DNA from: an uncultured Pelagibacteraceae bacterium
GTDB taxonomy: Bacteria > Pseudomonadota > Alphaproteobacteria > Pelagibacterales > Pelagibacteraceae
DNA length: 64,000 bases
Direction: 5' to 3'
Assembly (NCBI GenBank): GCA_902572605.1
Contig: CACGGD010000001.1
Span: 312,001-376,000, forward strand
The notes beneath the pieces were generated by a model. That model saw only the letters and a list, made by a program, of their open reading frames with translations, did not search any database and was not told where the DNA came from. Of the stretch, positions 8,281 through 17,612 are shown piece by piece. The first letter of the stretch is position 1. Each line of letters starts with the position of its first letter. Made by a program: the position numbers and the translations under genes.

Positions 8281-10557
8281 ATGACAAAAAAATCCAAAAT
8301 TGATCATTATTCAGATAAAGAGGCACTAGATTTTCATATAAAGGGAAAGTCGGGCAAAATTGAGATAAGCTCTTCGAAACCTCTTACAACTAAAAGAGAT
8401 TTATCTTTAGCATACTCTCCTGGTGTTGCTGCTCCAGTTAAAGAAATAGCTAAAAACCCTGAACTTGCTTATGACTACACTAGTAAAGGAAACTTAGTGG
8501 CTGTTATTAGCAATGGTTCAGCAATATTAGGTCTCGGTAATTTAGGTTCTCTTGCATCAAAACCTGTAATGGAAGGAAAATCTGTTTTATTCAAAAGATT
8601 TGCTGACATAGATTCTATTGATATAGAAATTGATACAAATAAAACGGACTCCATAATAGATACTATTAAAAATATAAGTGGAACCTTTGGAGGTATTAAT
8701 CTTGAAGATATTGCTGCTCCAGATTGTTTTATAGTAGAGCAAAAACTTAAAGAAATTTTAGATATACCTGTCTTTCACGATGACCAACATGGCACTGCGA
8801 TTATTACAACAGCTGCCTTAATTAATGCTTTAGATGTTTCAAAAAAGAAAATTAACAATGTGAAAATTGTTGTTAATGGAGCAGGTGCTTCTGCTCAAGC
8901 CTGTACAAACTTATTTAAAAGTTCAGGTGTTAAAAGTGAAAATATTATTATGTGTGACAGCAAGGGAGTAATTTATAAGGGTAGAGAAAATATTGACCAA
9001 TTTAAATCAGCTTTTGCAGTAAACACAAAGTTGAGAACCTTAAAAGAAGCAATAAAAAATGCAGACGTGTTTTTAGGTTTGTCAGCTAAAGATGTGGTTT
9101 CAAAGGATATGGTAAAGTCTATGGCAAAAAATCCCATAATATTTGCTTGCGCTAACCCAGATCCTGAAATTAAACCAGAAATTATAAATGAAGTAAGATC
9201 AGATGCTATAATAGCAACTGGAAGATCTGATTATCCAAATCAGGTAAATAATTTAATTGGTTTTCCATATATTTTTAGAGGAGCGTTAGATGTTAGAGCC
9301 AAAGAAATTAATGAAGAAATGAAAATAGCGGCTGCTAAATCAATTGCTTTGTTAGCAAGAGAAGATGTGCCTGATGAAGTAGTGTCTGCTTACGGTGGAG
9401 ACAGACCAAGATATGGAAAAAATTATATTATCCCTTCAACGTTTGATCCAAGATTGATAAGTGTAATTCCAGTTGCTGTAGCCAAGGCAGCAATGAAAAG
9501 CGGGGTAGCTAGAAAAAAGATTGAAGATTTTGATACTTATAAAGATCAATTAACAAATCGATTAGATCCATCAATGTCAATCATGCAAGGTATTAATGCT
9601 AAAGTGAGAAAAAATCCGAAAAAAGTTATTTTTGCTGAAGGAGAAGATGAAAATATGCTTAAGGCTGCGATTGAATTTGGAAAAAATAAACTTGGAACGC
9701 CTATATTAATTGGAACTGAAAAAAGAATTAAAGAACAATTAAAGAAAATTGGTTTGGACGAAAATCACAAAATTGAAATTGTAAATTCAACTGATAAAGA
9801 AAAAAGAGAAAAATATGTAAAACATTTATACAAAAGATTACAACGAGAAGGTCAATTAGAGAGAGACGTTGATCGTTTAGTGAGGAATGACCGTATAGCT
9901 TGGGGAGCTTCGATGATTGCTTGTAATGATGCTGACGCTATGGTTACTGGCAATATAAGGCACTATACCGCTTCAATAGAAAAATTAAAAAAAGTTGTTG
10001 ATCCAAGACCAGGCGAAGAGATTTTTGGTATGACGATGATTAATTCAAAAGGAAAAACTATTCTAGTTGCAGATACAAACGTACAAGATTTTCCTTCAGC
10101 TGAAAGATTGGTTAAAGTTTCTAAATCTTGTGTCCGAGTTGCTAGATTATTTGGATTTGATCCTAAAGTTGCATTTCTTTCACATTCCACATTTGGTAAA
10201 CCCGTATCAAAAAATACAAAACATGTAAGGGATGCAATTGAACTATTAAAAAAAGAAAAAGTAGATTTTGATTTTGATGGTGAAATGCAACCGGATGTAG
10301 CTTTAAATCCAATCTATCAAGAGGTTTATCCTTTTTCCAAAATTGTTGGAAAGGCAAATATTTTAATAATGCCTGCATTACACAGCGCGGCAATTTCAAC
10401 TAAATTAATGAAAGTGTACGGAGATGCAAAATTAATTGGACCTCTTTTAATTGGACTTGGTCTACCCATTGAAGTTGCTCCTTTGAGATCAAGCACATCG
10501 GATATTCTTAATCTGGCTTCAGTTGCAGCTTACTCTTCGCATGTAATAAAATATTAA
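8281..10557 (+). CDS. maeB: NADP-type malic enzyme with C-terminal phosphotransacetylase-like domain
   Basis: Converts malate to pyruvate and CO2 with NAD(P)+. At 758 residues it has the long MaeB architecture: the malic enzyme part (about 1-430, with SPGVAAPVKEI, FHDDQHGTAIITTAALINAL and the nucleotide-binding VVNGAGASAQA), then a phosphate acetyl/butyryl-transferase-like domain (about 430-758, with FAEGEDENMLKA and PALHSAAISTKL). The PTA-like domain is generally regulatory, sensing acetyl-CoA, rather than catalytic. It is transcribed alone, divergent from murJ, and ends 2 bp from the convergent BON gene. Confidence 0.95.
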   Translation: MTKKSKIDHYSDKEALDFHIKGKSGKIEISSSKPLTTKRDLSLAYSPGVAAPVKEIAKNPELAYDYTSKGNLVAVISNGSAILGLGNLGSLASKPVMEGKSVLFKRFADIDSIDIEIDTNKTDSIIDTIKNISGTFGGINLEDIAAPDCFIVEQKLKEILDIPVFHDDQHGTAIITTAALINALDVSKKKINNVKIVVNGAGASAQACTNLFKSSGVKSENIIMCDSKGVIYKGRENIDQFKSAFAVNTKLRTLKEAIKNADVFLGLSAKDVVSKDMVKSMAKNPIIFACANPDPEIKPEIINEVRSDAIIATGRSDYPNQVNNLIGFPYIFRGALDVRAKEINEEMKIAAAKSIALLAREDVPDEVVSAYGGDRPRYGKNYIIPSTFDPRLISVIPVAVAKAAMKSGVARKKIEDFDTYKDQLTNRLDPSMSIMQGINAKVRKNPKKVIFAEGEDENMLKAAIEFGKNKLGTPILIGTEKRIKEQLKKIGLDENHKIEIVNSTDKEKREKYVKHLYKRLQREGQLERDVDRLVRNDRIAWGASMIACNDADAMVTGNIRHYTASIEKLKKVVDPRPGEEIFGMTMINSKGKTILVADTNVQDFPSAERLVKVSKSCVRVARLFGFDPKVAFLSHSTFGKPVSKNTKHVRDAIELLKKEKVDFDFDGEMQPDVALNPIYQEVYPFSKIVGKANILIMPALHSAAISTKLMKVYGDAKLIGPLLIGLGLPIEVAPLRSSTSDILNLASVAAYSSHVIKY

Positions 10558-10559
10558 AA

Positions 10560-11138
10560 TTAAAGTTTGTTGCGACTTAATTCAGAAGCCAAATATATAG
10601 AAGGAATAACTTTGTCTACATCATATATCTTATTGGCTTCATTAATGACTTCTTTTTTTTCTTCCTTATCCATTGCTATACCAAAAATATAAATATTTTT
10701 ATTTATAGTTTCTAAAGTGTAATTTCTTGATTTAGTTTTTTTATTAAATACTAGAGCAGACCTTAATTGACTGGTAATTAATATGTCTTTTGCAGTGCTT
10801 CTAAAATTACTTTGACCTTTAATACTAATAGCATTTTTTACTGATCGAACACCTTTTGTTTCCCATGCCATTTTTGTGATTTTAATTTTCTCTTCTGGTT
10901 CATCTACTTTTCCAGACAAAAAAATTCGACCATCCATTACTTCCGTTTGAATAGTTAAAAAATATTTTTTCTCAGTTAAGGCAAGTCTTGCATTTAAATT
11001 TTTTTCCATAATAGTATCGTCAATTTGCATTCCAATAGTTCTAGGATCAAATGTTATATCAACTCCCGCTCCAAATTTTCCAACAGAAGTACAAGAAACT
11101 AAAGAGAATAATAATAATAAACTAATTATTTTCTTCAT
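10560..11138 (-). CDS. BON-domain lipoprotein (YraP/DolP-like)
   Basis: An exported lipoprotein: MKKIISLLLLFSLVSC has a lipobox ending at C16. Two BON domains follow (about 43-110 and 115-185), the arrangement of E. coli DolP/YraP, which supports outer-membrane integrity. The neighbourhood, with rsmI just upstream on the same strand and an LpoA/LppC-like gene divergent, matches the yraL-yraM-yraN-yraP cluster of other proteobacteria. Its start overlaps the end of rsmI by 17 bp. The endonuclease-like yraN usually found here is absent. Confidence 0.85.
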   Translation of the reverse strand: MKKIISLLLLFSLVSCTSVGKFGAGVDITFDPRTIGMQIDDTIMEKNLNARLALTEKKYFLTIQTEVMDGRIFLSGKVDEPEEKIKITKMAWETKGVRSVKNAISIKGQSNFRSTAKDILITSQLRSALVFNKKTKSRNYTLETINKNIYIFGIAMDKEEKKEVINEANKIYDVDKVIPSIYLASELSRNKL

Positions 11139-11964
11139 TTTTTTTTATATTTAAACATATTTGGTAAATTTTCTTTTTATTAACATTTTCTGATTTAAAT
11201 AATAATTCAACAACATCTTTTAAACTATATTTTTTTAAATACATTTTTGCTTTTTTATTAATTTTTTTTTCGTCAAAAAATTCATCTTTAGTATTTTTTT
11301 CTGATATTACAACAGTTAACTCACCCTTAACTGGAGTTTTAAACATATTAATTTTATCAATATCTTCTCTATAAAATGTCTCATGTATCTTGGTAAGTTC
11401 TTTAGCAATTAATAGCTTCCTACCTGAAAAAAACTTTTTAAATTTTGTTAAATAAAAATTAATTTTAATAGAAGGTATAAAAAATACTAGAGAGAAGCTT
11501 AGTTGAGAAAGAGACGACAAGATTTTTTCTAATTCTCTATCTGTTTTTGGCAAAAATCCATAAAAAAGGAATTGATCTTTAAAACCTGAGACGCTCATTG
11601 AAGAAGTTACGGAAGACACTCCTGGAATTGGAATAATGTTTATATTTTCTTTAACACATGTTTGAATTAGTAAGCGACCTGGGTCTGAAATTGATGGAGT
11701 TCCAGCATCAGAAATTAACGACAAAATTCTGCCTTCATTTAAATATTTTATGATTTTCTCGAGTTCTTTTTTTTCATTGAACTTGTGATAAGAAATTAAT
11801 TTTTTTTTTATTTTTAAGTAATTTAATAATTTTAAAGAATGTCTAGTATCTTCACAAAGAATTATGTCAGAGTTTTTTAGTACTTCTATTGCCCTTATAG
11901 TTATATCGTCAAGATTTCCAATGGGTGTAGAAACAATATATAAGCTTTTATTAGATAGTTCCAT
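11122..11964 (-). CDS. rsmI: 16S rRNA 2'-O-ribose C1402 methyltransferase RsmI
   Basis: Methylates the ribose of C1402 in the ribosomal decoding site, using SAM. The tetrapyrrole-methylase fold is shown by VSTPIGNLDDITIRA (about 11-25), CEDTRHS and SDAGTPSISDPG (about 84-95), all characteristic of RsmI/YraL. The 280-residue length is normal. It starts 3 bp from the divergent LpoA/LppC-like gene, so both promoters must lie inside or across the opposite reading frame. Confidence 0.95.
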   Translation of the reverse strand: MELSNKSLYIVSTPIGNLDDITIRAIEVLKNSDIILCEDTRHSLKLLNYLKIKKKLISYHKFNEKKELEKIIKYLNEGRILSLISDAGTPSISDPGRLLIQTCVKENINIIPIPGVSSVTSSMSVSGFKDQFLFYGFLPKTDRELEKILSSLSQLSFSLVFFIPSIKINFYLTKFKKFFSGRKLLIAKELTKIHETFYREDIDKINMFKTPVKGELTVVISEKNTKDEFFDEKKINKKAKMYLKKYSLKDVVELLFKSENVNKKKIYQICLNIKKNEENN

Positions 11965-11967
11965 TTT

Positions 11968-13122
11968 ATGAAAAAAAAATTTATAGTAATAGTATCTTAT
12001 TTATTAATCTTTTTTAATTCTAATTTACTATCCAATGAGAATAATGATACTCTTAAAATAGGATTGCTTGCGCCCTTAAGCGGTGAATATAAAGAGCTTG
12101 GTAATTCTTTATTATATTCATTACAACTAGCACTTAATGAAATTGATGATGAAAATGTTTTCATAGTACCCCAAGATTCAGGTTCTAATGATAAGAAAAA
12201 ATTGAATGATGCTGTAAAAGAAATTAAATCAAAAGGTGTTAATGTTGTAATTGGTCCAATAGACAATAAAGACTTTGATGAAGTAAAAAAATTTAACGAT
12301 ATTACTTTTGTTTCACTATCAAATATAAATCCAGAATTTCAACAAAACATTATTAGTATTGGTATTAGTTTTGAGTCTCAAATGATAGCATTGACAAAAT
12401 TTATTAAAAAACAAAAAAAAAATAAAACAGTAATCCTGATACCTAAAAATGATTACACATTTTTAATTGAAAAAAAATTAGATAAGTTAAATTTAAAAGA
12501 CTACAAGATTTTTAAATATAATCCTGATCCAAAAATTCTAACTGGTGAAATTGAAGTACTAACAAACTATTCACAACGAAAAAAAAATTTGGAATTAAGA
12601 AAAAAAATTTTTGAGGATAAAGAAGATGAACAATCAAAGCGACAACTAGAAAGATTAGAACAAAAATATACCTTAGGAGATGTAAACTTTGATTCAGTAA
12701 TCATAATTGATTTTGGAAGTAGTTTAAAAAGTGTTTTAACTTCATTAGTATTTACTGATGTGGACCAAGAAAAAGTTTTGTTTACAACTGTCAATCAGTG
12801 GTTTGATGAAAGCATTTTTTACGAAAATACTGTTAAGAACTTATATTATCCTTCTGTAAATTATAAAGAATTTAAAAGATATAAAAATAAATATTTTAAA
12901 ACTTTTAATAATTCCCCCAGTGAAATAACAATTTTAGCATATGATGCCTTGGGTTTAATCTATTATATTTGGAAAAAAAATGGAAAAATTAACTCCGTGA
13001 ATGATTTTTCATTTAAAGGAAAAATTAAAGGTAAAATTGGAACTTTTAGTTTTAATAATAAAAAAATAGTACAAGATTTAAATATATATAAAGCAGAAGA
13101 TAACCAATTTAAAAAATTTTAA
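11968..13122 (+). CDS. Periplasmic LpoA/LppC-like (penicillin-binding protein activator family)
   Basis: An exported protein: MKKKFIVIVSYLLIFFNS is a signal peptide, with no clear lipobox cysteine. The rest has a type-1 periplasmic-binding-protein fold (KIGLLAPLSGEYKELGNSL, about 30-48; VNVVIGPIDN), the class that includes the C-terminal domain of LpoA (YraM/LppC), which activates PBP1A in Gammaproteobacteria. Position beside rsmI supports this family. It lacks the N-terminal TPR half of E. coli LpoA, as in other Alphaproteobacteria. A role in peptidoglycan synthesis is inference; amino-acid binding would be the alternative. It overlaps the convergent rdgB by 14 bp. Confidence 0.72.
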   Translation: MKKKFIVIVSYLLIFFNSNLLSNENNDTLKIGLLAPLSGEYKELGNSLLYSLQLALNEIDDENVFIVPQDSGSNDKKKLNDAVKEIKSKGVNVVIGPIDNKDFDEVKKFNDITFVSLSNINPEFQQNIISIGISFESQMIALTKFIKKQKKNKTVILIPKNDYTFLIEKKLDKLNLKDYKIFKYNPDPKILTGEIEVLTNYSQRKKNLELRKKIFEDKEDEQSKRQLERLEQKYTLGDVNFDSVIIIDFGSSLKSVLTSLVFTDVDQEKVLFTTVNQWFDESIFYENTVKNLYYPSVNYKEFKRYKNKYFKTFNNSPSEITILAYDALGLIYYIWKKNGKINSVNDFSFKGKIKGKIGTFSFNNKKIVQDLNIYKAEDNQFKKF

Positions 13123-13687
13123 CCTTTTTTTTCATTTTTTTAAAAGCAATATATCTATGATCAATTTTAATCTTTTTTATTTTAGACATCTGGCCAAAAG
13201 TAATTGATTTTGAACGAGGAATAAATATAGGATCGTAACCAAATCCTTTATTGCCGACAATCTTATCAGCAATCGATCCATTAATTTTACCTGTAACTGT
13301 AATTATCTTTCCTCTGGGATATTTTAAAGATAAACTACATACAAAAGTTGCAGATCTATTTTTTTTGTTTTTCATTTGTTTTAATATAGATTTCATTGCT
13401 TTATGAAAACTTCCATATTTTTTTGCCCATCTCGCAGAATAAATTCCAGGTTTTCCGCCTAAAGATTTAATGCATAATCCTGAATCATCCGAAATAACCG
13501 GAAAACGAACAAATCTTGAAAAATAATTTGCCTTCAATACCGCGTTTGCAGAGAAAGTTTTACCTGTTTCTTTTGGGCTTTTAATCTTTAGTTTTTGAGG
13601 GGAAATCTTCTTAATTTTTTTGGATATTAAATAGCTTATTTCTTTAAATTTTCCTTTGTTGTGTGTTCCAATTAAAATTTTTTTCAT
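13109..13687 (-). CDS. rdgB: XTP/dITP pyrophosphatase (house-cleaning NTPase)
   Basis: Removes non-canonical purine nucleotides (ITP, dITP, XTP) to keep them out of DNA and RNA. The Ham1/RdgB motifs are visible: GTHNKGKFKEI at the N-terminus, SDDSGLCI (about 66-73), and GFGYDPIFIP (about 148-157). Length (192) is normal. It is divergent from grpE with a 44 bp gap, and its last 14 bp overlap the convergent LpoA-like gene. Confidence 0.95.
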   Translation of the reverse strand: MKKILIGTHNKGKFKEISYLISKKIKKISPQKLKIKSPKETGKTFSANAVLKANYFSRFVRFPVISDDSGLCIKSLGGKPGIYSARWAKKYGSFHKAMKSILKQMKNKKNRSATFVCSLSLKYPRGKIITVTGKINGSIADKIVGNKGFGYDPIFIPRSKSITFGQMSKIKKIKIDHRYIAFKKMKKKVKIF

Positions 13688-13731
13688 CGGTGCCTAGTAA
13701 TTTAAAATTAACTTACTATATAGCAATTATC

Positions 13732-14310
13732 ATGAATAATGATAACCAAAAAAAAGAAGACACTCCTGAAAAGGATATTAAAATAAATGAAGATCCAAAA
13801 GAGGAAAAGTCGTTAGAAGAAAAGCTCAAAGAATCGGATGATAGGCTATTAAGATCTTTGGCCGAAATAGAAAACCAGAGACGTAGATTTGAAAAGGAAA
13901 TTAAAGATGCATTTGAATTTGGCTCATTTAATTTTGCAAAGGAAAGTCTGGCAATTTTAGATAATCTACATAGAGCAAAATTAGCTATTAAAAATGATGA
14001 ATATCTTAAAGAAAATAAAGATTTAGATAAATTTTTAGAAAATATAACAATTATAGAAAAAGATTTAATTAGTATCTTCGAAAAAAATAGAATTATAAAA
14101 ATTGATACTAAAAATAAAAAATTTGATCCAAATTTACATCAAGCCATGTCGGAAATAGAAGATGAAAGTAAAGATACTGGAAGTATTCTTCAGGAAATTC
14201 AGTCGGGCTATATGCTAGGTGAAAGACTTCTTAGACCCGCTTTGGTAAGTGTTGCTAAGAAAAAAACAGCCAAAAAAGACGAAAAAAATCAAAAAAAAGA
14301 AGATAAATAA
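13732..14310 (+). CDS. grpE: Nucleotide exchange factor GrpE
   Basis: Releases ADP from DnaK. I chose the ATG at 13732 (MNNDNQKK, 192 residues) because the longer open frame from 13663 overlaps rdgB and adds an unrelated segment. The acidic/lysine-rich N-terminal tail leads into the long coiled coil (LLRSLAEIENQRRRFEKEI) and the C-terminal beta domain (HQAMSEIED, YMLGERLLRPALVSVAKK). It stands immediately upstream of dnaK; the usual alphaproteobacterial neighbour hrcA is missing and rdgB takes its place. Confidence 0.95.
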   Translation: MNNDNQKKEDTPEKDIKINEDPKEEKSLEEKLKESDDRLLRSLAEIENQRRRFEKEIKDAFEFGSFNFAKESLAILDNLHRAKLAIKNDEYLKENKDLDKFLENITIIEKDLISIFEKNRIIKIDTKNKKFDPNLHQAMSEIEDESKDTGSILQEIQSGYMLGERLLRPALVSVAKKKTAKKDEKNQKKEDK

Positions 14311-14311
14311 C

Positions 14312-14339
14312 CTTGTAGAAGGGAAAAAAACACCCATAT
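14312..14339 (+). promoter_or_regulatory. Candidate heat-shock (sigma-32/RpoH) promoter of dnaK
   Basis: In the 61 bp between grpE and dnaK there is CTTGTAG (14312-14318) and ACCCATAT (14332-14339) with a 13 bp spacer. The E. coli sigma-32 consensus is CTTGAAA, 11-16 bp, CCCCATNT. Transcription would start near 14346, followed by the ribosome-binding AAAGGA at 14357-14362 and the dnaK ATG at 14372. It would let dnaK-dnaJ be heat-induced independently of grpE. Confidence 0.6.
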
Positions 14340-14371
14340 AAAAAGAACATTAATCAAAGGAATAATAAATT

Positions 14372-16288
14372 ATGAGCAAAGTTATTGGAATAGATTTGGG
14401 AACAACAAATTCATGCGTAGCCATCATGGATGGATCGCAAGCTAAAGTTTTAGAAAATGCTGAAGGTACAAGAACTACTCCTTCAGTGGTTGCATTTCTA
14501 GAAAATGAAGAAAAACTAATAGGTCAACCAGCAAAAAGACAAGCTGTAACAAATGCAAAAGATACAATATTTGCTACTAAAAGATTAATTGGCAGATCTT
14601 TTGAGGATGAAACAGTTAAAAAAGATATTGGTAGAGTTCCTTTTAAAATAATTAAATCAGATAATGGAGAAGCTTGGGTTGAAGGTAAAGGAAAAAAATA
14701 TTCACCTTCACAAATATCAGCTTTCATTTTACAAAAAATGAAAGAAACTGCTGAAAAGTATTTAGGTCAAGCTGTAACTAAGGCAGTGATTACTGTACCT
14801 GCTTACTTTAACGATGCTCAAAGACAAGCAACAAAAGATGCTGGAAAAATAGCAGGCTTGGAAGTTTTAAGAATTATTAATGAACCAACAGCTGCAGCTT
14901 TAGCTTACGGGCTAGATAAAAAAAATGGACAAAAAATAGCTGTTTATGATTTAGGAGGTGGTACATTTGATGTTTCAATATTAGAAATTGGAGATGGAGT
15001 TTTCGAAGTTAAATCAACTAATGGTGATACATTTTTAGGTGGTGAAGATTTTGATGATGCAATAGTAAAATATTTAATAGATGAATTTAAAAAAGATAAT
15101 GGAATTGATCTTAGAAATGATAAATTAGCTTTACAAAGACTAAAAGAAGCTGCGGAGAAAGCTAAAATTGAATTATCTTCAGCAGCTCAAACAGAAATAA
15201 ACTTACCTTTTATTACTGCAGATAAAACTGGGCCTAAACATGTTAATTTAAAACTTACTAGAGCTAAACTCGAAGCTTTGGTTTCAGATCTAGTAGAAAG
15301 AACTTTAGAGCCTTGTAAAATAGCTCTTAAAGACTCTGGATTCTCAGCTGCTGAAATTAACGAAGTAGTTTTGGTTGGTGGAATGACTAGAATGCCAAAA
15401 ATTGTTGAAACAGTTAAAAATTTCTTTGGCAAAGAACCAAATAAAAGTGTGAACCCAGATGAAGTAGTGGCAATGGGAGCTGCTATTCAGGCTGGTGTTT
15501 TACAAGGAGATGTTAAAGATGTTTTATTATTAGATGTAACTCCTTTATCTCTTGGAATAGAAACTTTAGGCGGTGTTTCAACTAAATTGATTGAAAAAAA
15601 CACAACTATCCCAACCAAAAAAAGCCAGGTATTTTCTACAGCAGAAGATAATCAACCCGCTGTTTCAATAAGAGTTCTACAAGGTGAAAGAGAGATGGCT
15701 TCTGATAATAAAATTTTAGGAAATTTTGAGTTAGTGGGAATACCTCCAGCTGCAAGAGGAACGCCTCAAATAGAAGTTACATTTGATATAGATGCAAATG
15801 GAATTGTAAACGTTTCTGCTAAAGACAAAGGAACTGGAAAAGAACAAAAAATTCAAATCCAAGCGTCAGGTGGTTTATCTGAAGAAGAGATTCAAAAAAT
15901 GGTTAAAGATGCTGAAGCTAACAAAGAAGCTGATAAAAAGAAAAGAGAGACAGTGGATGCTAGAAATCAAGCTGATAGTTTAGTTTTTTCAACAGAAAAA
16001 AGTTTAAAAGAGCACGGAGACAAAATTTCTCCTGAAGAAAAGAAAGCAATAGAAAATGGAATTGCAGATCTTAAAAAATCTTTAGAAGGTACAGACTCTG
16101 AAGATATTAAGAAAAAAACTCAAAGCTTGATTCAAGTTTCAATGAAGCTTGGAGAAGCAGTTTATAAAAGTCAGCAAAAACCCGAAGCTAAAGATAAAGA
16201 TTCTAAGGATACAAAAAAAGAAGATAAAGATAACGTTGTAGATGCAGATTTTGAAGACGTAAAAGAAGATAAAGAAAAAAGCGCCTAA
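14372..16288 (+). CDS. dnaK: Chaperone DnaK (Hsp70)
   Basis: ATP-driven chaperone for folding and rescue of proteins in the cytoplasm. Full length (638 residues): [13 protein letters not shown] at the N-terminus, the phosphate-2 region [11 protein letters not shown] (about 193-203), [10 protein letters not shown] (about 334-343), the substrate-binding beta domain, the helical lid and the conserved acidic tail ([11 protein letters not shown]). It is preceded by a heat-shock-type promoter and followed after 23 bp by dnaJ. Confidence 0.98.
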   Translation: MSKVIGIDLGTTNSCVAIMDGSQAKVLENAEGTRTTPSVVAFLENEEKLIGQPAKRQAVTNAKDTIFATKRLIGRSFEDETVKKDIGRVPFKIIKSDNGEAWVEGKGKKYSPSQISAFILQKMKETAEKYLGQAVTKAVITVPAYFNDAQRQATKDAGKIAGLEVLRIINEPTAAALAYGLDKKNGQKIAVYDLGGGTFDVSILEIGDGVFEVKSTNGDTFLGGEDFDDAIVKYLIDEFKKDNGIDLRNDKLALQRLKEAAEKAKIELSSAAQTEINLPFITADKTGPKHVNLKLTRAKLEALVSDLVERTLEPCKIALKDSGFSAAEINEVVLVGGMTRMPKIVETVKNFFGKEPNKSVNPDEVVAMGAAIQAGVLQGDVKDVLLLDVTPLSLGIETLGGVSTKLIEKNTTIPTKKSQVFSTAEDNQPAVSIRVLQGEREMASDNKILGNFELVGIPPAARGTPQIEVTFDIDANGIVNVSAKDKGTGKEQKIQIQASGGLSEEEIQKMVKDAEANKEADKKKRETVDARNQADSLVFSTEKSLKEHGDKISPEEKKAIENGIADLKKSLEGTDSEDIKKKTQSLIQVSMKLGEAVYKSQQKPEAKDKDSKDTKKEDKDNVVDADFEDVKEDKEKSA

Positions 16289-16311
16289 GATAATTAATAA
16301 GGAGACGTCCT

Positions 16312-17439
16312 GTGGCTAAAAGAGATTACTATGATGTCTTGGGTGTAACTAAATCCGCATCTAAAGATGAAATTAAAAAAGCGTATCGTAAATTAGCTCT
16401 TAAATATCATCCAGATAAAACTAAAGGTGACAAAACTTCAGAGGAAAAATTTAAAGAAGCAAGTGAAGCTTATCATGTGCTCTCTGATGAAAAGAGAAAA
16501 ACAAATTACGATCAATTCGGTCATGCAGCTTTTGAAGGAGCTGGAGGAGGTGGTCAAGGCTTTGGAGGATTTGACTTTAACTCTTCATCTTTCTCTGACA
16601 TTTTCGAAGATTTTTTCGGAGATTTTGGTGGTGGAGGATCGTCTAGAAGATCTAGTAATAGAGGAAATGATTTAAGATACGATGTAAGCATAAGTTTAGA
16701 AGATGCTTATAAAGGAATAGAAAAAAACGTTAAGTACACTACTTACAAAAAATGTTCTTCTTGTTCAGGTAGCGGAGCTGCAAAGGGATCTAAGCCTATA
16801 AAATGTAGTTATTGCTCAGGAAGAGGTAAAGTAAGAACAAACCAGGGATTTTTTACAATCCAGCAAACTTGTCCTCAGTGTAGTGGCTATGGAGAAACTA
16901 TAGGAAATCCGTGTAAAAATTGTAGTGGTAATGGGAAAGTTCAGGGCAGCGAGAATGTTACAGTAAAAATTCCAAAAGGTGTTGATGATGGAACTAGAAT
17001 AAGATTGTCTGGTAAAGGTGAAGCGGGCTCTAAAGGTGGTTCTAATGGTGATCTTTATCTTTTTATTTCTATTGATAACCATAACATTTTTAAAAGATCT
17101 GAGGAAAATCTATATTATGAACTTCCCATTTCTTTTTCAGATGCAGCCTTAGGAACAACTGTAGAAGTGCCATCTATAGATGGTGGAAAATCTAAAATTA
17201 AAATTCCTGCAGGAACCCAGCATGGAAAACAATTTAGATTAAAAGAAAAAGGAATGCCAGTTTTAAGAAGAAGTGTTTTTGGAGATTTGTACATAAGAAT
17301 TGTTACTCAGGTTCCTACTTCTATTTCAAAAAGACAAAAAGAAATATTAATGGAGTTTAATGAAATAGAGTCTAATAAACCTGATCCAGTAATTAAAAGT
17401 TTTTTTGAAAAGGCCAAAAAATTTTGGAAAAGGTCATAA
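16312..17439 (+). CDS. dnaJ: Co-chaperone DnaJ (Hsp40)
   Basis: Delivers substrates to DnaK and stimulates its ATPase. The start is GTG at 16312 with a strong Shine-Dalgarno (AAGGAG) 9 bp upstream. Domains in order: J domain with HPD ([10 protein letters not shown], about 32-41), Gly/Phe-rich region (about 75-110), zinc-finger with four CxxCxGxG repeats ([32 protein letters not shown], about 143-210), then the C-terminal substrate domain. Length (375) is normal for a class-A DnaJ. Confidence 0.98.
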   Translation: MAKRDYYDVLGVTKSASKDEIKKAYRKLALKYHPDKTKGDKTSEEKFKEASEAYHVLSDEKRKTNYDQFGHAAFEGAGGGGQGFGGFDFNSSSFSDIFEDFFGDFGGGGSSRRSSNRGNDLRYDVSISLEDAYKGIEKNVKYTTYKKCSSCSGSGAAKGSKPIKCSYCSGRGKVRTNQGFFTIQQTCPQCSGYGETIGNPCKNCSGNGKVQGSENVTVKIPKGVDDGTRIRLSGKGEAGSKGGSNGDLYLFISIDNHNIFKRSEENLYYELPISFSDAALGTTVEVPSIDGGKSKIKIPAGTQHGKQFRLKEKGMPVLRRSVFGDLYIRIVTQVPTSISKRQKEILMEFNEIESNKPDPVIKSFFEKAKKFWKRS

Positions 17440-17444
17440 ACTAA

Positions 17445-17612
17445 GTGGAAACTGAACAAATAATGTCTGCAATATTTTTAATTGCAGTATTAATTTTAAT
17501 CTTACCTGCATTTTTATCTACTAATAATAAGATTAAACAATTTTTAAAAAATTTATCTATTTGGACTGTAATTGTTCTTATTATTATTGTAATTATAAGC
17601 CTTGTATATTGA
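17445..17612 (+). CDS. Small two-helix membrane protein between dnaJ and dapB
   Basis: A 55-residue frame starting with GTG (17445) and ending TGA (17610-17612), whose stop overlaps the dapB ATG in TGATG. The product (MEQIMSAIFLIAVLILILPA at its start) has two hydrophobic helices, about residues 4-24 and 37-54, separated by a short polar NNKIKQFLKN loop. I do not recognise the family. The reading frame exactly fills the dnaJ-dapB gap and its stop/start overlap suggests translational coupling to dapB, which is why I call it a gene. An ATG at codon 7 is an alternative start. Confidence 0.62.
   Translation: METEQIMSAIFLIAVLILILPAFLSTNNKIKQFLKNLSIWTVIVLIIIVIISLVY

Noticed and set aside
13663..13731. 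Extended GrpE N-terminus (start at 13663).
   Set aside because: It overlaps the start of the divergent rdgB and adds residues unlike GrpE; ATG 13732 gives a normal-length protein.
15187..15432. ORF on the strand opposite dnaK, and similar long antisense frames in maeB, hslU, rho, leuS and hslV.
   Set aside because: They mirror strongly conserved genes, have no recognisable domains or upstream signals, and arise from codon bias on the real strand.
17561..17611. Extended DapB N-terminus (start at 17561).
   Set aside because: It lies out of frame inside the 55-residue gene and would place unrelated Cys/Tyr-rich sequence before the conserved nucleotide-binding start.
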